A stretch of 64,000 nucleotides of DNA. Origin: Propionibacteriaceae bacterium (lineage in GTDB: Bacteria > Actinomycetota > Actinomycetes > Propionibacteriales > Propionibacteriaceae). Shown piece by piece: positions 43,479-52,603 of the stretch (position 1 is the stretch's first letter; each line of letters starts with the position of its first letter). The translations under genes and the position numbers were made by a program. The notes beneath the pieces were generated by a model. That model made no database searches. It saw only the letters and a program-made list of their open reading frames with translations, and had not been told where the DNA came from. The DNA lies in contig JAITVK010000014.1 of the NCBI GenBank assembly GCA_031285845.1, positions 1 through 64,000 on the forward strand. Reading direction: 5' to 3'.

Positions 43479-44974
43479 CGTGCGGTCTCCTTGATCTGGT
43501 TCAGCAGCGGCCCACCCCAGCTGCCCTCCATCGCCGCTTCGAAAGCGGCGCCCACCTGATACAGCCGATCGTCACACATCGGCGGGGCCATGACCTGCAA
43601 TCCCACCGGCAGTCCATCCTCGTCGCTCAGCCCGATCGGGAAGGACGCGGCCGTGTTGCCCGCCAGGTTGGACGGGATCGTCGCCAGATCAGCTTGGTAC
43701 ATCGCCATCGGATCGTCGACCCGCTCCCCCAGACGGAAAGCCGTCGTCGGAGTGGACGGGGAGATCATGACGTCGACCGATTCGAATCCAGCCGTGAAAT
43801 CCTCGGTGATCAGTGTGCGCACCTTCTGGGCCGAGCCATAGTACGCGTCGTAGTACCCGCTGGACAGAGCGTACGTGCCCAAGATGATCCGGCGCTTGAC
43901 CTCGGCTCCGAAGCCTGAGCCACGACTGAGCCGCATCACCTGCTCGGCCGAGTTCTTGCCGTCGTCGCCGACCCGCAGGCCGTAGCGCATGGCGTCGAAC
44001 CGCGCCAAGTTGCTGGAGACCTCGGAAGGCATGATCAGGTAGTACGCGGGCAGGGCGTACTGGAAATGTGGGCAGGAGACTTCCACCACGTCGGCGCCAA
44101 GTCCGGTCAGGACGTCCACCGCCTGGGCGAAACGACGCTCCACCGCCGGAGCGTACCCGGGCCCGCCCAGCTCCTTGACCACCCCGACGCGCATCCCGGT
44201 GATGTCGGCCCGTCTCGCGCCAGCCACCACTGGGGGCACGGGGGCGTTCACCGAAGTCGAGTCACGGGGGTCGTACCCACAGATCACCTCGTGCAACATC
44301 GCGGCGTCCATCACCGTTCGCGCGCACGGTCCGGGCTGGTCCAGCGACGACGCGGTGGCGACCAAGCCGTAGCGCGAGCAGCCGCCGTACGTCGGTTTGA
44401 CCCCGACGGTTCCGGTGACCGCAGCGGGCTGGCGAATCGAGCCACCGGTGTCGGAGCCGATGGTCAGCGGGGCTTCGAACGCGGCGAGCGCGGCTGACGA
44501 GCCGCCACCGGATCCTCCAGGAATCCGATCCAGAGCCCACGGATTGTGGGTCGGGCCGAAATAGGAGTTCTCGGTCGACGACCCCATGGCGAACTCGTCC
44601 ATGTTGGTTTTGCCGAGGATGACCATGTCGGCGTCGATCAGGCGTCGCACCACAGTCGAGGTGTACGGCGGCATCCAGCCTTCCAACATTTTCGAGCCAC
44701 AGGTGGTCGGCAGTCCTTCGTACGTGAACGCGTCTTTGACTGCGACGGGCACTCCGGCCAGCGGCCCCAAAACCTCGCCTGTGGCGCGTTTGGCGTCCAC
44801 ACGGGCGGCAGTGGCCATCGCACGATCGTAGTCGAGGCTGAGGAAGGCGTGGATCGCCTGATCGACCTGCGCGATGCGGTCGAAATGGGCTTGGACCACC
44901 TCGACCGACGACACCTGGCCAGTCGCGATCCACTGAGCCAACTGCGCGGCGGAACTACGGGTCAGATCGGTCAT
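43475..44974 (-). CDS. gatA: Asp-tRNA(Asn)/Glu-tRNA(Gln) amidotransferase subunit A
   Basis: The 499-residue amidase subunit releases ammonia from glutamine. The Ser-cisSer-Lys catalytic triad is Lys80 (VAVKDAF), Ser155 (PGGSGGGSS) and Ser179 ([11 protein letters not shown]), spaced as in other GatA proteins. ATG 44974 overlaps the gatC stop (ATGA), and its own stop overlaps gatB. All three subunits are therefore made from one coupled message. Confidence 0.97.
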   Translation of the reverse strand: MTDLTRSSAAQLAQWIATGQVSSVEVVQAHFDRIAQVDQAIHAFLSLDYDRAMATAARVDAKRATGEVLGPLAGVPVAVKDAFTYEGLPTTCGSKMLEGWMPPYTSTVVRRLIDADMVILGKTNMDEFAMGSSTENSYFGPTHNPWALDRIPGGSGGGSSAALAAFEAPLTIGSDTGGSIRQPAAVTGTVGVKPTYGGCSRYGLVATASSLDQPGPCARTVMDAAMLHEVICGYDPRDSTSVNAPVPPVVAGARRADITGMRVGVVKELGGPGYAPAVERRFAQAVDVLTGLGADVVEVSCPHFQYALPAYYLIMPSEVSSNLARFDAMRYGLRVGDDGKNSAEQVMRLSRGSGFGAEVKRRIILGTYALSSGYYDAYYGSAQKVRTLITEDFTAGFESVDVMISPSTPTTAFRLGERVDDPMAMYQADLATIPSNLAGNTAASFPIGLSDEDGLPVGLQVMAPPMCDDRLYQVGAAFEAAMEGSWGGPLLNQIKETAR

Positions 44975-45279
44975 GCTTCTTCCTCCAAAATCCTTGGGAC
45001 GCGGAATCGTTCATCCTCCACGGCCGGCGCCATCGCCAAAGCTTCGCGCGGTGTCAAGGACGGTTCGACAACGTCGTCCCGAAAAACGTTGGTCAGCGCC
45101 AGCGCATGGGACGTGGGCGCCACATCGGCGCTCGCGACCTGACTGACAGCAGCGACCGCGTCGAGGATGACATCCAGTTGCCCGGCCAGAACCGTCAACT
45201 CGTCGTTCGTCACCTCGATACGCGCCAGATCCGCCAGCCTGGCCACATCGGCATTGGTCAAAGCCACAAGATGCTCCAT
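44971..45279 (-). CDS. gatC: Asp-tRNA(Asn)/Glu-tRNA(Gln) amidotransferase subunit C
   Basis: The 102-residue subunit stabilises GatA-GatB. It has the typical [22 protein letters not shown] start and the [20 protein letters not shown] tail. The start is ATG 45279 with TACCCT (45285-45290) five bases upstream, another near-leaderless arrangement. It is the first gene of gatC-gatA-gatB, divergent from the ACT-domain gene. Confidence 0.95.
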   Translation of the reverse strand: MEHLVALTNADVARLADLARIEVTNDELTVLAGQLDVILDAVAAVSQVASADVAPTSHALALTNVFRDDVVEPSLTPREALAMAPAVEDERFRVPRILEEEA

Positions 45280-45412
45280 CGGTGAGGGTAAACGCCGTCA
45301 GTCTAGCGGCTCAGTGTCAGGTCGTGCGCTGCGGCCCAGGGTTGATCGACCGGGGCTGTGAGTGATTCTCACCCGCGCCGCGTGGGGTCGAGCGATCAGA
45401 CGGCTGGTCGAC

Positions 45413-45432
45413 TAGGATGACTTAAAGTCGTC
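45413..45432 (+). promoter_or_regulatory. -10 box with palindrome at the ACT-gene start site
   Basis: TAGGAT (45413-45418) is a -10 box. The near-perfect palindrome GATGACTTAAAGTCGTC (45416-45432) would cover the predicted start of transcription (~45425), a position suited to a repressor. The perfect core is GACTT-A-AAGTC (45419-45429). A leader of ~87 bases follows. Confidence 0.4.
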
Positions 45433-45511
45433 GAACGACAATCTGCTGTCGGATCGCGACCGACTGGCCACGGGGGCTGGTCGAACTCACCGTCATCAGA
45501 AGGTTGATCGA

Positions 45512-46132
45512 ATGTTCATTCTGCGGGTGCAACTGCCCGAGCTGCCGGGTACCCTCGGCCGAATCGCCACCGCCATCGGCGCGGCTGGAGCCGACATCCA
45601 AGCCCTGGAGATCGTCGGACACGGCGACGGGTTCGCGATCGATGACTTCGTCGTCGATCTGCCTGGGGACGTCTTAGCCGACACGGTGGTCGCCGCCTGC
45701 CAAAGTGTGGACGACGTCCGAGTGCTGTGGGTCTCGCGCAGCCAAGGCACCTGGACCATCGCCTCCGACGTCGAAGTCCTCGACGCGATGACCGCCAATC
45801 CGAGTTGCGCCAAGACTATCCTGTTGAGCGAGGCGCCCAACCTGTTTCACTGCGCTTGGGCAATGTTGGCCAACCAAGACCGCCAGGTGTTGGCAGCCAC
45901 CCAAACCGCTCCGGTGTTGAACGAGTCGGCTTGGGAAGACATTGGGGCATTGTCGAGCGTACGAACCGTCGAGCTGCCCTCCGAATGGCTGCCGGAATGG
46001 GGCGAGACGATCGTGGCGATCGCCCCGATGGGAGCCGACCAGGCGATCCTGATCGGCCGCCAAGGCGGTCCGAGTTTTCTGCGCAGCGAGCTGACTCGTT
46101 TGAAGTATTTGGCCCGCCTGGCGACAGTGTGA
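45512..46132 (+). CDS. ACT domain-containing protein
   Basis: The 206-residue protein starts with an ACT domain (1-~75; FILRVQLPELPGTLGRIATAIGAAGADIQALEIVG), an amino-acid-binding regulatory fold. A less familiar C-terminal region (~95-205) contains VAIAPMGADQAILIGRQGGPSFL. It probably senses an amino acid. Genes like it lie beside gatCAB in other actinobacteria as I recall. AGAAGG precedes ATG 45512 by about eight bases. Partner and ligand are unknown. Confidence 0.8.
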   Translation: MFILRVQLPELPGTLGRIATAIGAAGADIQALEIVGHGDGFAIDDFVVDLPGDVLADTVVAACQSVDDVRVLWVSRSQGTWTIASDVEVLDAMTANPSCAKTILLSEAPNLFHCAWAMLANQDRQVLAATQTAPVLNESAWEDIGALSSVRTVELPSEWLPEWGETIVAIAPMGADQAILIGRQGGPSFLRSELTRLKYLARLATV

Positions 46133-46205
46133 CCGAACCGCGAAAGACCGGTCACCACGAAGAATCACCGTTGCCGAAAATGAGGAGGAAACCTAGCCGG
46201 TGGAC

Positions 46206-46211
46206 TATGGT
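46206..46211 (+). promoter_or_regulatory. -10 box (TATGGT) for the O-methyltransferase
   Basis: TATGGT, then six bases (GGACTC), then GTG 46218. This places the start codon at the expected transcription start. Confidence 0.55.
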
Positions 46212-46217
46212 GGACTC

Positions 46218-46865
46218 GTGAGTTCACTTTCGCCCCAAGCCTTGGATTTGGCCGCCCAATTCGCGGAATCCTACATCGCCGACAGCCCCGAAGCACTCCT
46301 GGCCCGACAAGCGTCACGCGACTTGGGCATCGAGCCGATCAGCGCGGGCACGGCTCGCTTCCTGACTCTGCTCACCCGTCTGATCAACGCGCAGGCCGTG
46401 GCCGAGATCGGCACCGGCGCGGCGGTGTCGGCGCTGGCTTTCTTCTCCGGCATGTCCGATGACGCGGTGGTCACCAGCGTCGACCGGGAGGCTGAACACC
46501 AGGCGGCGGCGCGCGAAGCGTTGAAAGCGGCCAAGATCTCCCACACGCGCTATCGTCTGATCACCGGCGAGGCGCTGATCGTCTTGCCGAAACTGCGGGC
46601 GCAGGCGTACGACATCGTCTTCATCGACGCCGATCCGATGGAATACCCGGAGTATTTCGAAGAAGCGCTCAGGATCGTGCGCCCCGGTGGGCTGGTGATC
46701 GTCAACCACGTGTTGGCCCAAGGCAAGGTGGCCGATCCGACAAATTTCGACGATGACACCATGATCATTCGCGACACGATCGAAGCGGCCCGCTCGATGG
46801 ACGACCTGACTTGTGCGGTCGTGCCGGTCGGCGACGGACTGCTCGTCTGCGTGACCGCATCCTGA
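46218..46865 (+). CDS. O-methyltransferase family 3 protein
   Basis: The 215-residue SAM-dependent methyltransferase is of the caffeoyl-CoA/catechol type. Motif I is AEIGTGAAVSALAFF (~residue 68). VTSVDREAEHQ follows, FIDADPMEYPEYFEEALRIV includes the metal-binding Asp, and GGLVIVNHVL lies after it. It is similar to mycobacterial Rv1220c as I recall. The substrate is unknown. I chose GTG 46218 because TATGGT lies six bases before it. GTG 46200 would place the -10 box inside the gene. Confidence 0.88.
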   Translation: MSSLSPQALDLAAQFAESYIADSPEALLARQASRDLGIEPISAGTARFLTLLTRLINAQAVAEIGTGAAVSALAFFSGMSDDAVVTSVDREAEHQAAAREALKAAKISHTRYRLITGEALIVLPKLRAQAYDIVFIDADPMEYPEYFEEALRIVRPGGLVIVNHVLAQGKVADPTNFDDDTMIIRDTIEAARSMDDLTCAVVPVGDGLLVCVTAS

Positions 46866-46866
46866 C

Positions 46867-46918
46867 CGACCGCTCGTTAGAGGCCGACTGACCGACAGCC
46901 TCCTGCCGACCGCTCGTC
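46867..46918 (+). repeat. Short direct repeat after the O-methyltransferase gene
   Basis: CCGACCGCTCGT occurs at 46867-46878 and 46907-46918, each preceded by CCTG, in the gap between the convergent O-methyltransferase and lhr ends. Confidence 0.4.
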
Positions 46919-46987
46919 TGCGGGAGCGCCGCGCGACCACTTGCCGGGGCTCGGATTCTTCAGCGTGACCACGTCGCGGTCGACTGC

Positions 46988-48040
46988 CTAGACCTGGGCT
47001 CGTCGGCGGAAGCCTTGTGGGACCATCGTCCATCCGCCGCGTTCCAGTGTCTCGACCCACTCGCTGGCTTTCAGGGCCGAAGTCAAGTTGATCCGCGTGA
47101 TCGTGATCGTGTCCAACCGGCGCTGGTCGATCCACTGGCCGACCAGACGAAGAGCCGACACCACCGAGTCGGGATCCTCGGTGAACGTGATCAATGTGTG
47201 AGCCCCCTTTTCGACGTAGATCACCGGCTGGCCGTCATCCAACACCACGATGGCTCCAGCGACCCGAGTCGGCCGATGCCCCATCGACTCCGGCCAGGCC
47301 AACGCGGCGCCCCAGGGGTTGGCCGGATCGCAGGCCGCCAGCAACACGAGCCCGCCGTTGGTCGACTCTCGCAGCCGATCCACCGCGCCGGGCAGCGCGA
47401 ACTGAGCCGCGCCCAGACCGTCGATGAAGTACCCCCGGCGCACCACCCGCTGATCCTCCATGGCCGCCAGCACCTTGTACGCCACGAAGAACGACGGTGT
47501 CATGGCCTCGGTCACCACGGAGCCTTTCGTCAGCACTGCGTAACGCCCCAGTTCGAGGCTGATCGCCTGGATCTGGCGTGCCGCCGGCGTCAGATCCTCG
47601 GTGGCAGGAGCGAACCAGCGGGTCGCCGCTTGTGGGGATCGTACGATCGCGCGTGGGCGTACGACTCGCCGCACCCGCGGATTGGACGGACGACGCAGCA
47701 CGCCGGCCGCCCCACTCAACGCCCGCAGCGCAGCCCACGTGTCGCATGTGGCCAACCCAGCCCAGACCAACTCCCACACCGCGGCTTGGGTCTCGCTAGC
47801 ACTCATATCCGACTCGGTCAAGGCCTCCACCGTCCAGGCGCCACCGGCGAGCAGCGCGCCTCGAATGCTCCGGGCGGTCGCCGTGAGATCGGGGGCGACC
47901 TCGGCCACCGCCAAGGGCGCGATGTCCCCCGGCCACAAACAGACCCAACCGTCATGGGCACCGAGACTGCCATGACCAGTCCAGGTCACCTCACCGGCGG
48001 CGAGCACCTCGTCCAGCATGTGTGGCGCGTAATTCGCCAC
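46988..48040 (-). CDS. lhr: C-terminal part of Lhr helicase, behind an in-frame TAG
   Basis: These 350 residues continue the Lhr sequence in the same frame (VANYAPHMLDEVLAAGEVTW, AVDRLREST, LAACDPANPWGAALAWPESMG, GWTMVPQGFRRR) and include the usual Lhr C-terminus. Seven more sense codons (SVILPAR, 48061-48041) lie between the upstream TAG and GTG 48040. I see no ribosome site or -10 box before GTG 48040, so independent translation is doubtful. It may be made by readthrough, by reinitiation after the TAG, or not at all. Confidence 0.7.
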   Translation of the reverse strand: MANYAPHMLDEVLAAGEVTWTGHGSLGAHDGWVCLWPGDIAPLAVAEVAPDLTATARSIRGALLAGGAWTVEALTESDMSASETQAAVWELVWAGLATCDTWAALRALSGAAGVLRRPSNPRVRRVVRPRAIVRSPQAATRWFAPATEDLTPAARQIQAISLELGRYAVLTKGSVVTEAMTPSFFVAYKVLAAMEDQRVVRRGYFIDGLGAAQFALPGAVDRLRESTNGGLVLLAACDPANPWGAALAWPESMGHRPTRVAGAIVVLDDGQPVIYVEKGAHTLITFTEDPDSVVSALRLVGQWIDQRRLDTITITRINLTSALKASEWVETLERGGWTMVPQGFRRRAQV

Positions 48041-48061
48041 CCGGGCTGGCAGAATGACCGA

Positions 48062-51000
48062 CTAGACCATCGACACCGGCATCGGGTAGCCAGCCAACTG
48101 ATCGACCGCTGCCAACAGCGCTTCCACACCCGAGCCGGGTTCGCTGACCTCCTGCCAGCGCGTCAAGAACGAGGCGTATCGAGCCGGCGACACCGGTTGG
48201 ATCGCGGCTCGCAGCGCGGTCAGACCATGGCGGCGGACCCGCTCCAAAACCTCAGTGGCGATGTGCTGGTCGGCGAGACCTTGAGCCGTGTCGATCCGGT
48301 GGGATCCGACGCCCTGCGCCGCGTCGACGCCCTGCGTGTCGGGGTCGACGAAACGGCCGGTCTTGGCCCAGCCTTGGACGACCAGACGATCCAGCACCGC
48401 GCTCACCGCTGCGGCGGGCACCCCGAAACGTCGCGCCACGGTTTGAGCGGTGACCACGGTGTGGCGGCCCATCCAGCGACGCACGATTCGCTCCAGATGT
48501 GAGTCGTCCTCCAGGTCGGCAAGAAGCCCGGCGTCGTCGGTGACGGCCACCATCGCCCGACCGGCCAGGACCACCTCCACGACACGCCCTGAGGCTCGCA
48601 GGTCATCCAACCATCGCCGGTTCGAGTCCTCGGTGCGCTCCGACCATTCGTCCGGCGTCAACGGCCCCATCTCGCGAAGCAGATCCCATCCTGCCTCCAT
48701 CGACCTGGCCCGACGCTTCGCGCCCGTACGTTGCAGCTCGGCCTCGACCTCGGCGAACCATGGCGTGTCCAGTCCAGGACCGCCGCTGCTGAGCAGAAGG
48801 CTGGCCAACAGCTCCGGGTCGACCCAGTTCGCCGCCGCGGCCCGCTCGGCGATCGGCGCGTCGTAGTCGTACATGAACGCGCCGGTGTAACCGAACAGCA
48901 GGGCGGTCGCGAACGGCGAGGGACGCTCGGTCGTCACTTCGACCACACGGACCCGCCGCGCCGCGATGTCGCGCATCAACTGTTTGAGCGGTTCCAAGTC
49001 GAACACGTCGCTGAGGCACTCCCGCAGCGCCTCAGCCACGATCGGGAAGTCAGGGTACGACGCCGCCACGCCCAACAACTGTGAGGCGCGCAGACGCTGC
49101 TGCCACAAAGGTGACCGCTTGCCCGGATCGCGTCGAGGCAGCAACAACGCCCGAGCCGCACATTGGCGGAAATGAGCGGTGAGCAGAGCCGACTGCTGAA
49201 GCTCGGTCGCCACGACCGACTCCACAACGCCTGGATCCAGCCACAGGTGATGTCCGATCGCGACAGAGTCAACCTCACCCAGCCGAAGCACGATGCCATC
49301 GTCAGTGACCAAAACCTGAGGGTCCTGGGCGCGGTCCAAGCCGCTGGCCAGCCGCAGGTTGCGTTGGATGATCATCGCCCACGGTTGCAGGACGGCCCGC
49401 CCCAACGGACTGTGGACGCAGACCCGCCAGGCTCCCATCTCGTCGCGATGAGCTTCGACCACGATGGTCGTGGCGTCGGGCAACACTGAAGTGGCGGCCC
49501 TCTGATCGCGCAGGTACGCCACCAGGTTGGCTTGCGCCGAAGGATCGACCCTCAGCACCTGGCCGCCGACGGCGACCGACTCGACCACCTGAGCCTGGCC
49601 GTGGTGGTCCGGGCTCGATGAGGACCGGTCCAGCCGTGGATCGCCAGGCGTGGCGAGCTCGTCCAGCTCCGGTTCGAGGCTGGCGACGTACGACCCAATG
49701 GCCGCGCCGACTTCGGCCGATCGCGACATCTCGTCACCATGCCAGAACGGCATTCGCCCAGTTTGGCCCGGAGCGGAACTGACCACCACCTGGTTGGCGT
49801 CGATCTCGTCGATGCGCCACGCGCTGGCGCCCAAGGTGAAGATGTCACCGATCCGGGACTCGTAGACCATTTCCTCGTCCAACTCACCGACTCGGCGACC
49901 GCCGACCCGACTGCCCTTGGCCTGCTCATCACCAGCCATGACCACGGTGAACAGACCACGATCAGGGATCGTCCCGCCTGAGGTCGTGACCAACCGTCGT
50001 GCCCCTGGGCGGGCCGACAATCGACCGGTGACCTGATCACGAGTCAGGCGGGGTCGAAACTCGGCGAAGTCCTCGCTCGGATAAGCCCCCGTCAGCATGT
50101 CGACGACGGAGTCGAACGCGGCGACTGGCAGGTCGGCGAAACAGTCGGCTCGCGTGACGATGTGGCGCAACTCCTCGCCGGTCAGTTGGTCGTCCAAGCA
50201 CATGGACACCAACTGTTGGGCCAGCACATCCAGCGGATTGACGATCCGACGAATCGGCTCGATCAGACCGGACACCATCCGCGCGGTCACTACCGTCGTG
50301 GTGAGCAGGTCGGAACGCGACAGCGGCAACAGAACCCCGTGGGAGATGGCCGACACCTGGTGGCCTCCACGACCGATGCGCTGCAGGCCACTGGCCACTG
50401 ACGGCGGAGAACCGACCTGGATCACCAGATCGACCGCACCCATGTCGATGCCCAACTCCAACGAGTTGGTCGCCACCACACACGGCAGGAGCCCCTGTTT
50501 GAGATCGGACTCGATCTGCAACCGAAGCGACTTGGACACCGATCCATGGTGGGTGCGCGCGATGACCGTGTCGGAGTCCCCGGGCACACTTTCTCGATAC
50601 AGCGCGTTCAAATGATTGGTCAGGCGTTCGGCCACACCCCGGGAGTTCGCGAAGCAGATCGTCGACCGATGAGCCATCACCAGATCAAAGACTTCCCGTT
50701 CGACATGGGGCCAGATCGAATTCGCCGGGGTCGACTGGTCAAGACTGAGCCGCGGATCGACCCCGACCGAAGGATCGCTGGTCGCCTCGTCACCTGATCG
50801 TACGACTGCGGACCGACCCTGGTCGATCAGTGTGGGGCTGCCGCCGACATCCGCGGACACGGTCGACACCGGGGCCGCCGTCGATGATTGAGACACGGTC
50901 GATGGCGCACTCGACGCAAGTTTCGGCGCGCTGCCTGGCGCAGGGGTGGTCAAGACCGTCATGTCTTCGACTGGCGCCACCACGTCCAACTGCCATTTCT

Positions 51001-51697
51001 TCGGCATCGTGGGAGCGACCACCACGGCCTCACGTCCTGAGCCGGTCAGGAAGCGAGCCACCACGTCGATCGGACGCACCGTGGCCGACAAACCGACCCG
51101 TTGACATCCCCCGCCCTCGTTCAACGCGTCCAGGCGTTCCAAACTGACCGCGAGGTGGGCCCCACGCTTGGTTCCAGCCAGGTAGTGGATCTCGTCGATG
51201 ATGACCGTCGACACCGTCGTCAGCGATTGTCTGGCCGCTGAGGACAGCATCAGGAACAGGGACTCGGGGGTTGTGATCAGAATCTGCGGTGGATGACTCA
51301 CCAAGCGGCGACGCTCATGCGGCGCGGTGTCGCCGCTTCGAACCCCGACCCGAATGGCCGGCACGGTCTCACCACGCTCCAGCGCCGTGGCGGCGATCCC
51401 AGCCAAAGGCAGCCGCAAGTTGCGCTCGACGTCGACCCCGAGCGCCTTCATCGGCGACACGTACAACACCTGAACTCCGGAGGGAACTGGGTCGCTCGCC
51501 AACAAACGATCCACGCTGTGGAGGAAGGCCGCCAACGTCTTGCCCGAACCCGTCGGGGCGATCACCAGCCCATGCGATCCGCGCCCGATCGCCTGCCAGG
51601 CCTCGACCTGGACCGGAGTCGGCGAACCGAAGGCGGCCCGAAACCACTGCTGTGTGGCGGGCAGGAATTGAGCCATCGGGTCAGAGGTGGTCACCAT
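48062..51697 (-). CDS. lhr: Lhr-type superfamily 2 DNA helicase, cut short by TAG
   Basis: The 1211-residue part of a large helicase-related (Lhr) repair helicase has Walker A (APTGSGKT, ~residue 45), DEIH (IIDEIHYLAG), motif III (GLSATVR) and SVASGLQRIGRGGHQ (motif VI). Winged-helix and Lhr-core domains follow. It carries a long variable insert (~255-340, Ser/Ala/Pro-rich) between the RecA domains. The frame ends at TAG 48064-48062 after YPMPVSMV, where Lhr proteins normally continue. The rest follows in the same frame. ATG 51697 is leaderless behind CACAAT (51704-51709). Confidence 0.9.
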   Translation of the reverse strand: MVTTSDPMAQFLPATQQWFRAAFGSPTPVQVEAWQAIGRGSHGLVIAPTGSGKTLAAFLHSVDRLLASDPVPSGVQVLYVSPMKALGVDVERNLRLPLAGIAATALERGETVPAIRVGVRSGDTAPHERRRLVSHPPQILITTPESLFLMLSSAARQSLTTVSTVIIDEIHYLAGTKRGAHLAVSLERLDALNEGGGCQRVGLSATVRPIDVVARFLTGSGREAVVVAPTMPKKWQLDVVAPVEDMTVLTTPAPGSAPKLASSAPSTVSQSSTAAPVSTVSADVGGSPTLIDQGRSAVVRSGDEATSDPSVGVDPRLSLDQSTPANSIWPHVEREVFDLVMAHRSTICFANSRGVAERLTNHLNALYRESVPGDSDTVIARTHHGSVSKSLRLQIESDLKQGLLPCVVATNSLELGIDMGAVDLVIQVGSPPSVASGLQRIGRGGHQVSAISHGVLLPLSRSDLLTTTVVTARMVSGLIEPIRRIVNPLDVLAQQLVSMCLDDQLTGEELRHIVTRADCFADLPVAAFDSVVDMLTGAYPSEDFAEFRPRLTRDQVTGRLSARPGARRLVTTSGGTIPDRGLFTVVMAGDEQAKGSRVGGRRVGELDEEMVYESRIGDIFTLGASAWRIDEIDANQVVVSSAPGQTGRMPFWHGDEMSRSAEVGAAIGSYVASLEPELDELATPGDPRLDRSSSSPDHHGQAQVVESVAVGGQVLRVDPSAQANLVAYLRDQRAATSVLPDATTIVVEAHRDEMGAWRVCVHSPLGRAVLQPWAMIIQRNLRLASGLDRAQDPQVLVTDDGIVLRLGEVDSVAIGHHLWLDPGVVESVVATELQQSALLTAHFRQCAARALLLPRRDPGKRSPLWQQRLRASQLLGVAASYPDFPIVAEALRECLSDVFDLEPLKQLMRDIAARRVRVVEVTTERPSPFATALLFGYTGAFMYDYDAPIAERAAAANWVDPELLASLLLSSGGPGLDTPWFAEVEAELQRTGAKRRARSMEAGWDLLREMGPLTPDEWSERTEDSNRRWLDDLRASGRVVEVVLAGRAMVAVTDDAGLLADLEDDSHLERIVRRWMGRHTVVTAQTVARRFGVPAAAVSAVLDRLVVQGWAKTGRFVDPDTQGVDAAQGVGSHRIDTAQGLADQHIATEVLERVRRHGLTALRAAIQPVSPARYASFLTRWQEVSEPGSGVEALLAAVDQLAGYPMPVSMV

Positions 51698-51703
51698 GGT
51701 TCT

Positions 51704-51709
51704 ATTGTG
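51704..51709 (-). promoter_or_regulatory. -10-like box (CACAAT) for lhr
   Basis: CACAAT, then six bases (AGAACC), then ATG 51697. The hexamer and spacing are identical to those before the YbbN-like gene. Confidence 0.45.
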
Positions 51710-51799
51710 GACCATCGCTACGACATGTCGACCAGCACCGATCCCGGCTCGACCGCCGACTGACCTTCACGCCAGCCAGACCGCCCAGATCATCGGATC

Positions 51800-52603
51800 T
51801 CAGGCAGCGATCACCGAGTCGACCGCAGCGACCAGCGCTGCTGGATCCCCGCCAGCTTTGAGGACCTCACGACTGACCGAGGGCAACAGCAGCGCATTCG
51901 TGCCGCGAAACGACTGGGCGAGCCTGGACACCGTTCCGCCTTGCGCCCCGATCCCTGGAATCAGAATCGCCGCGTCGAATCTCGTCAGATCGACGCCAAG
52001 ATCGGCGTGAGTGCCCCCGACGACTACTCCGACCACCCGCTGGCCCAAGTCCTGGTTCCATCGGACAGCCTGGTCGACGATCGATTGGGCCACCACCTGG
52101 CCTGAGACCGTGTGTCCCAACTGCAGATCAGCCCCCTCGGGATTGGACGTACGAGCCAAGACGAAGACCCCTCGACCGTTTCGGGCGGCCAACTGGATCG
52201 CCGGAGCCAGCGCGTCGAATCCGAGATAGGCGCTGAGGGTGATCGCATCCACGCTTAGCGGACCAGAGTCCAGGTACGCCTCGGCGTACGCTGTCATCGT
52301 CGATCCGATGTCGCCGCGTTTCACATCGGCGATCACCAAAGCCCCGCGCGCGGTGAGCTCAGACACACAGCGTTCCAACACGGCGATGCCCGGGCTGCCC
52401 CAGCGTTCAAAGAAGGCCGACTGCGGTTTGAACACCGCCACCTGATCGGCCAGCGCCTCGACCAGGGTCATCGCCAGCTTCTCCACCCCTGCCACACTGT
52501 GAGGCAGTCCCCAGGCGTCGAGCACCCCCGGATGGGGATCGATGCCCACACATAGTGGAGCCGTTCGCGCCATCCGCTGATTCAAGCGATCGAAGAATGT
52601 CAT
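51800..52603 (-). CDS. pyrF: Orotidine-5'-phosphate decarboxylase
   Basis: The 267-residue enzyme makes the last step to UMP. It is the longer actinobacterial-type PyrF. LCVGIDPHPGVL opens the barrel, IADVKRGDIGSTM holds the catalytic Lys/Asp array, and ILIPGIGAQGG forms the phosphate loop. ATG 52603 overlaps the pyrD stop (ATGA). It is the last gene of the efp-to-pyrF run. Readthrough from here toward lhr is prevented by orientation-independent start signals of lhr, not by a visible terminator. Confidence 0.96.
   Translation of the reverse strand: MTFFDRLNQRMARTAPLCVGIDPHPGVLDAWGLPHSVAGVEKLAMTLVEALADQVAVFKPQSAFFERWGSPGIAVLERCVSELTARGALVIADVKRGDIGSTMTAYAEAYLDSGPLSVDAITLSAYLGFDALAPAIQLAARNGRGVFVLARTSNPEGADLQLGHTVSGQVVAQSIVDQAVRWNQDLGQRVVGVVVGGTHADLGVDLTRFDAAILIPGIGAQGGTVSRLAQSFRGTNALLLPSVSREVLKAGGDPAALVAAVDSVIAA

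Noticed and set aside
47015-48502. 495-codon plus-strand frame opposite lhr
   Set aside because: It spans the TAG junction of lhr and reads as Arg/His/Gln-rich low complexity, consistent with an antisense shadow.
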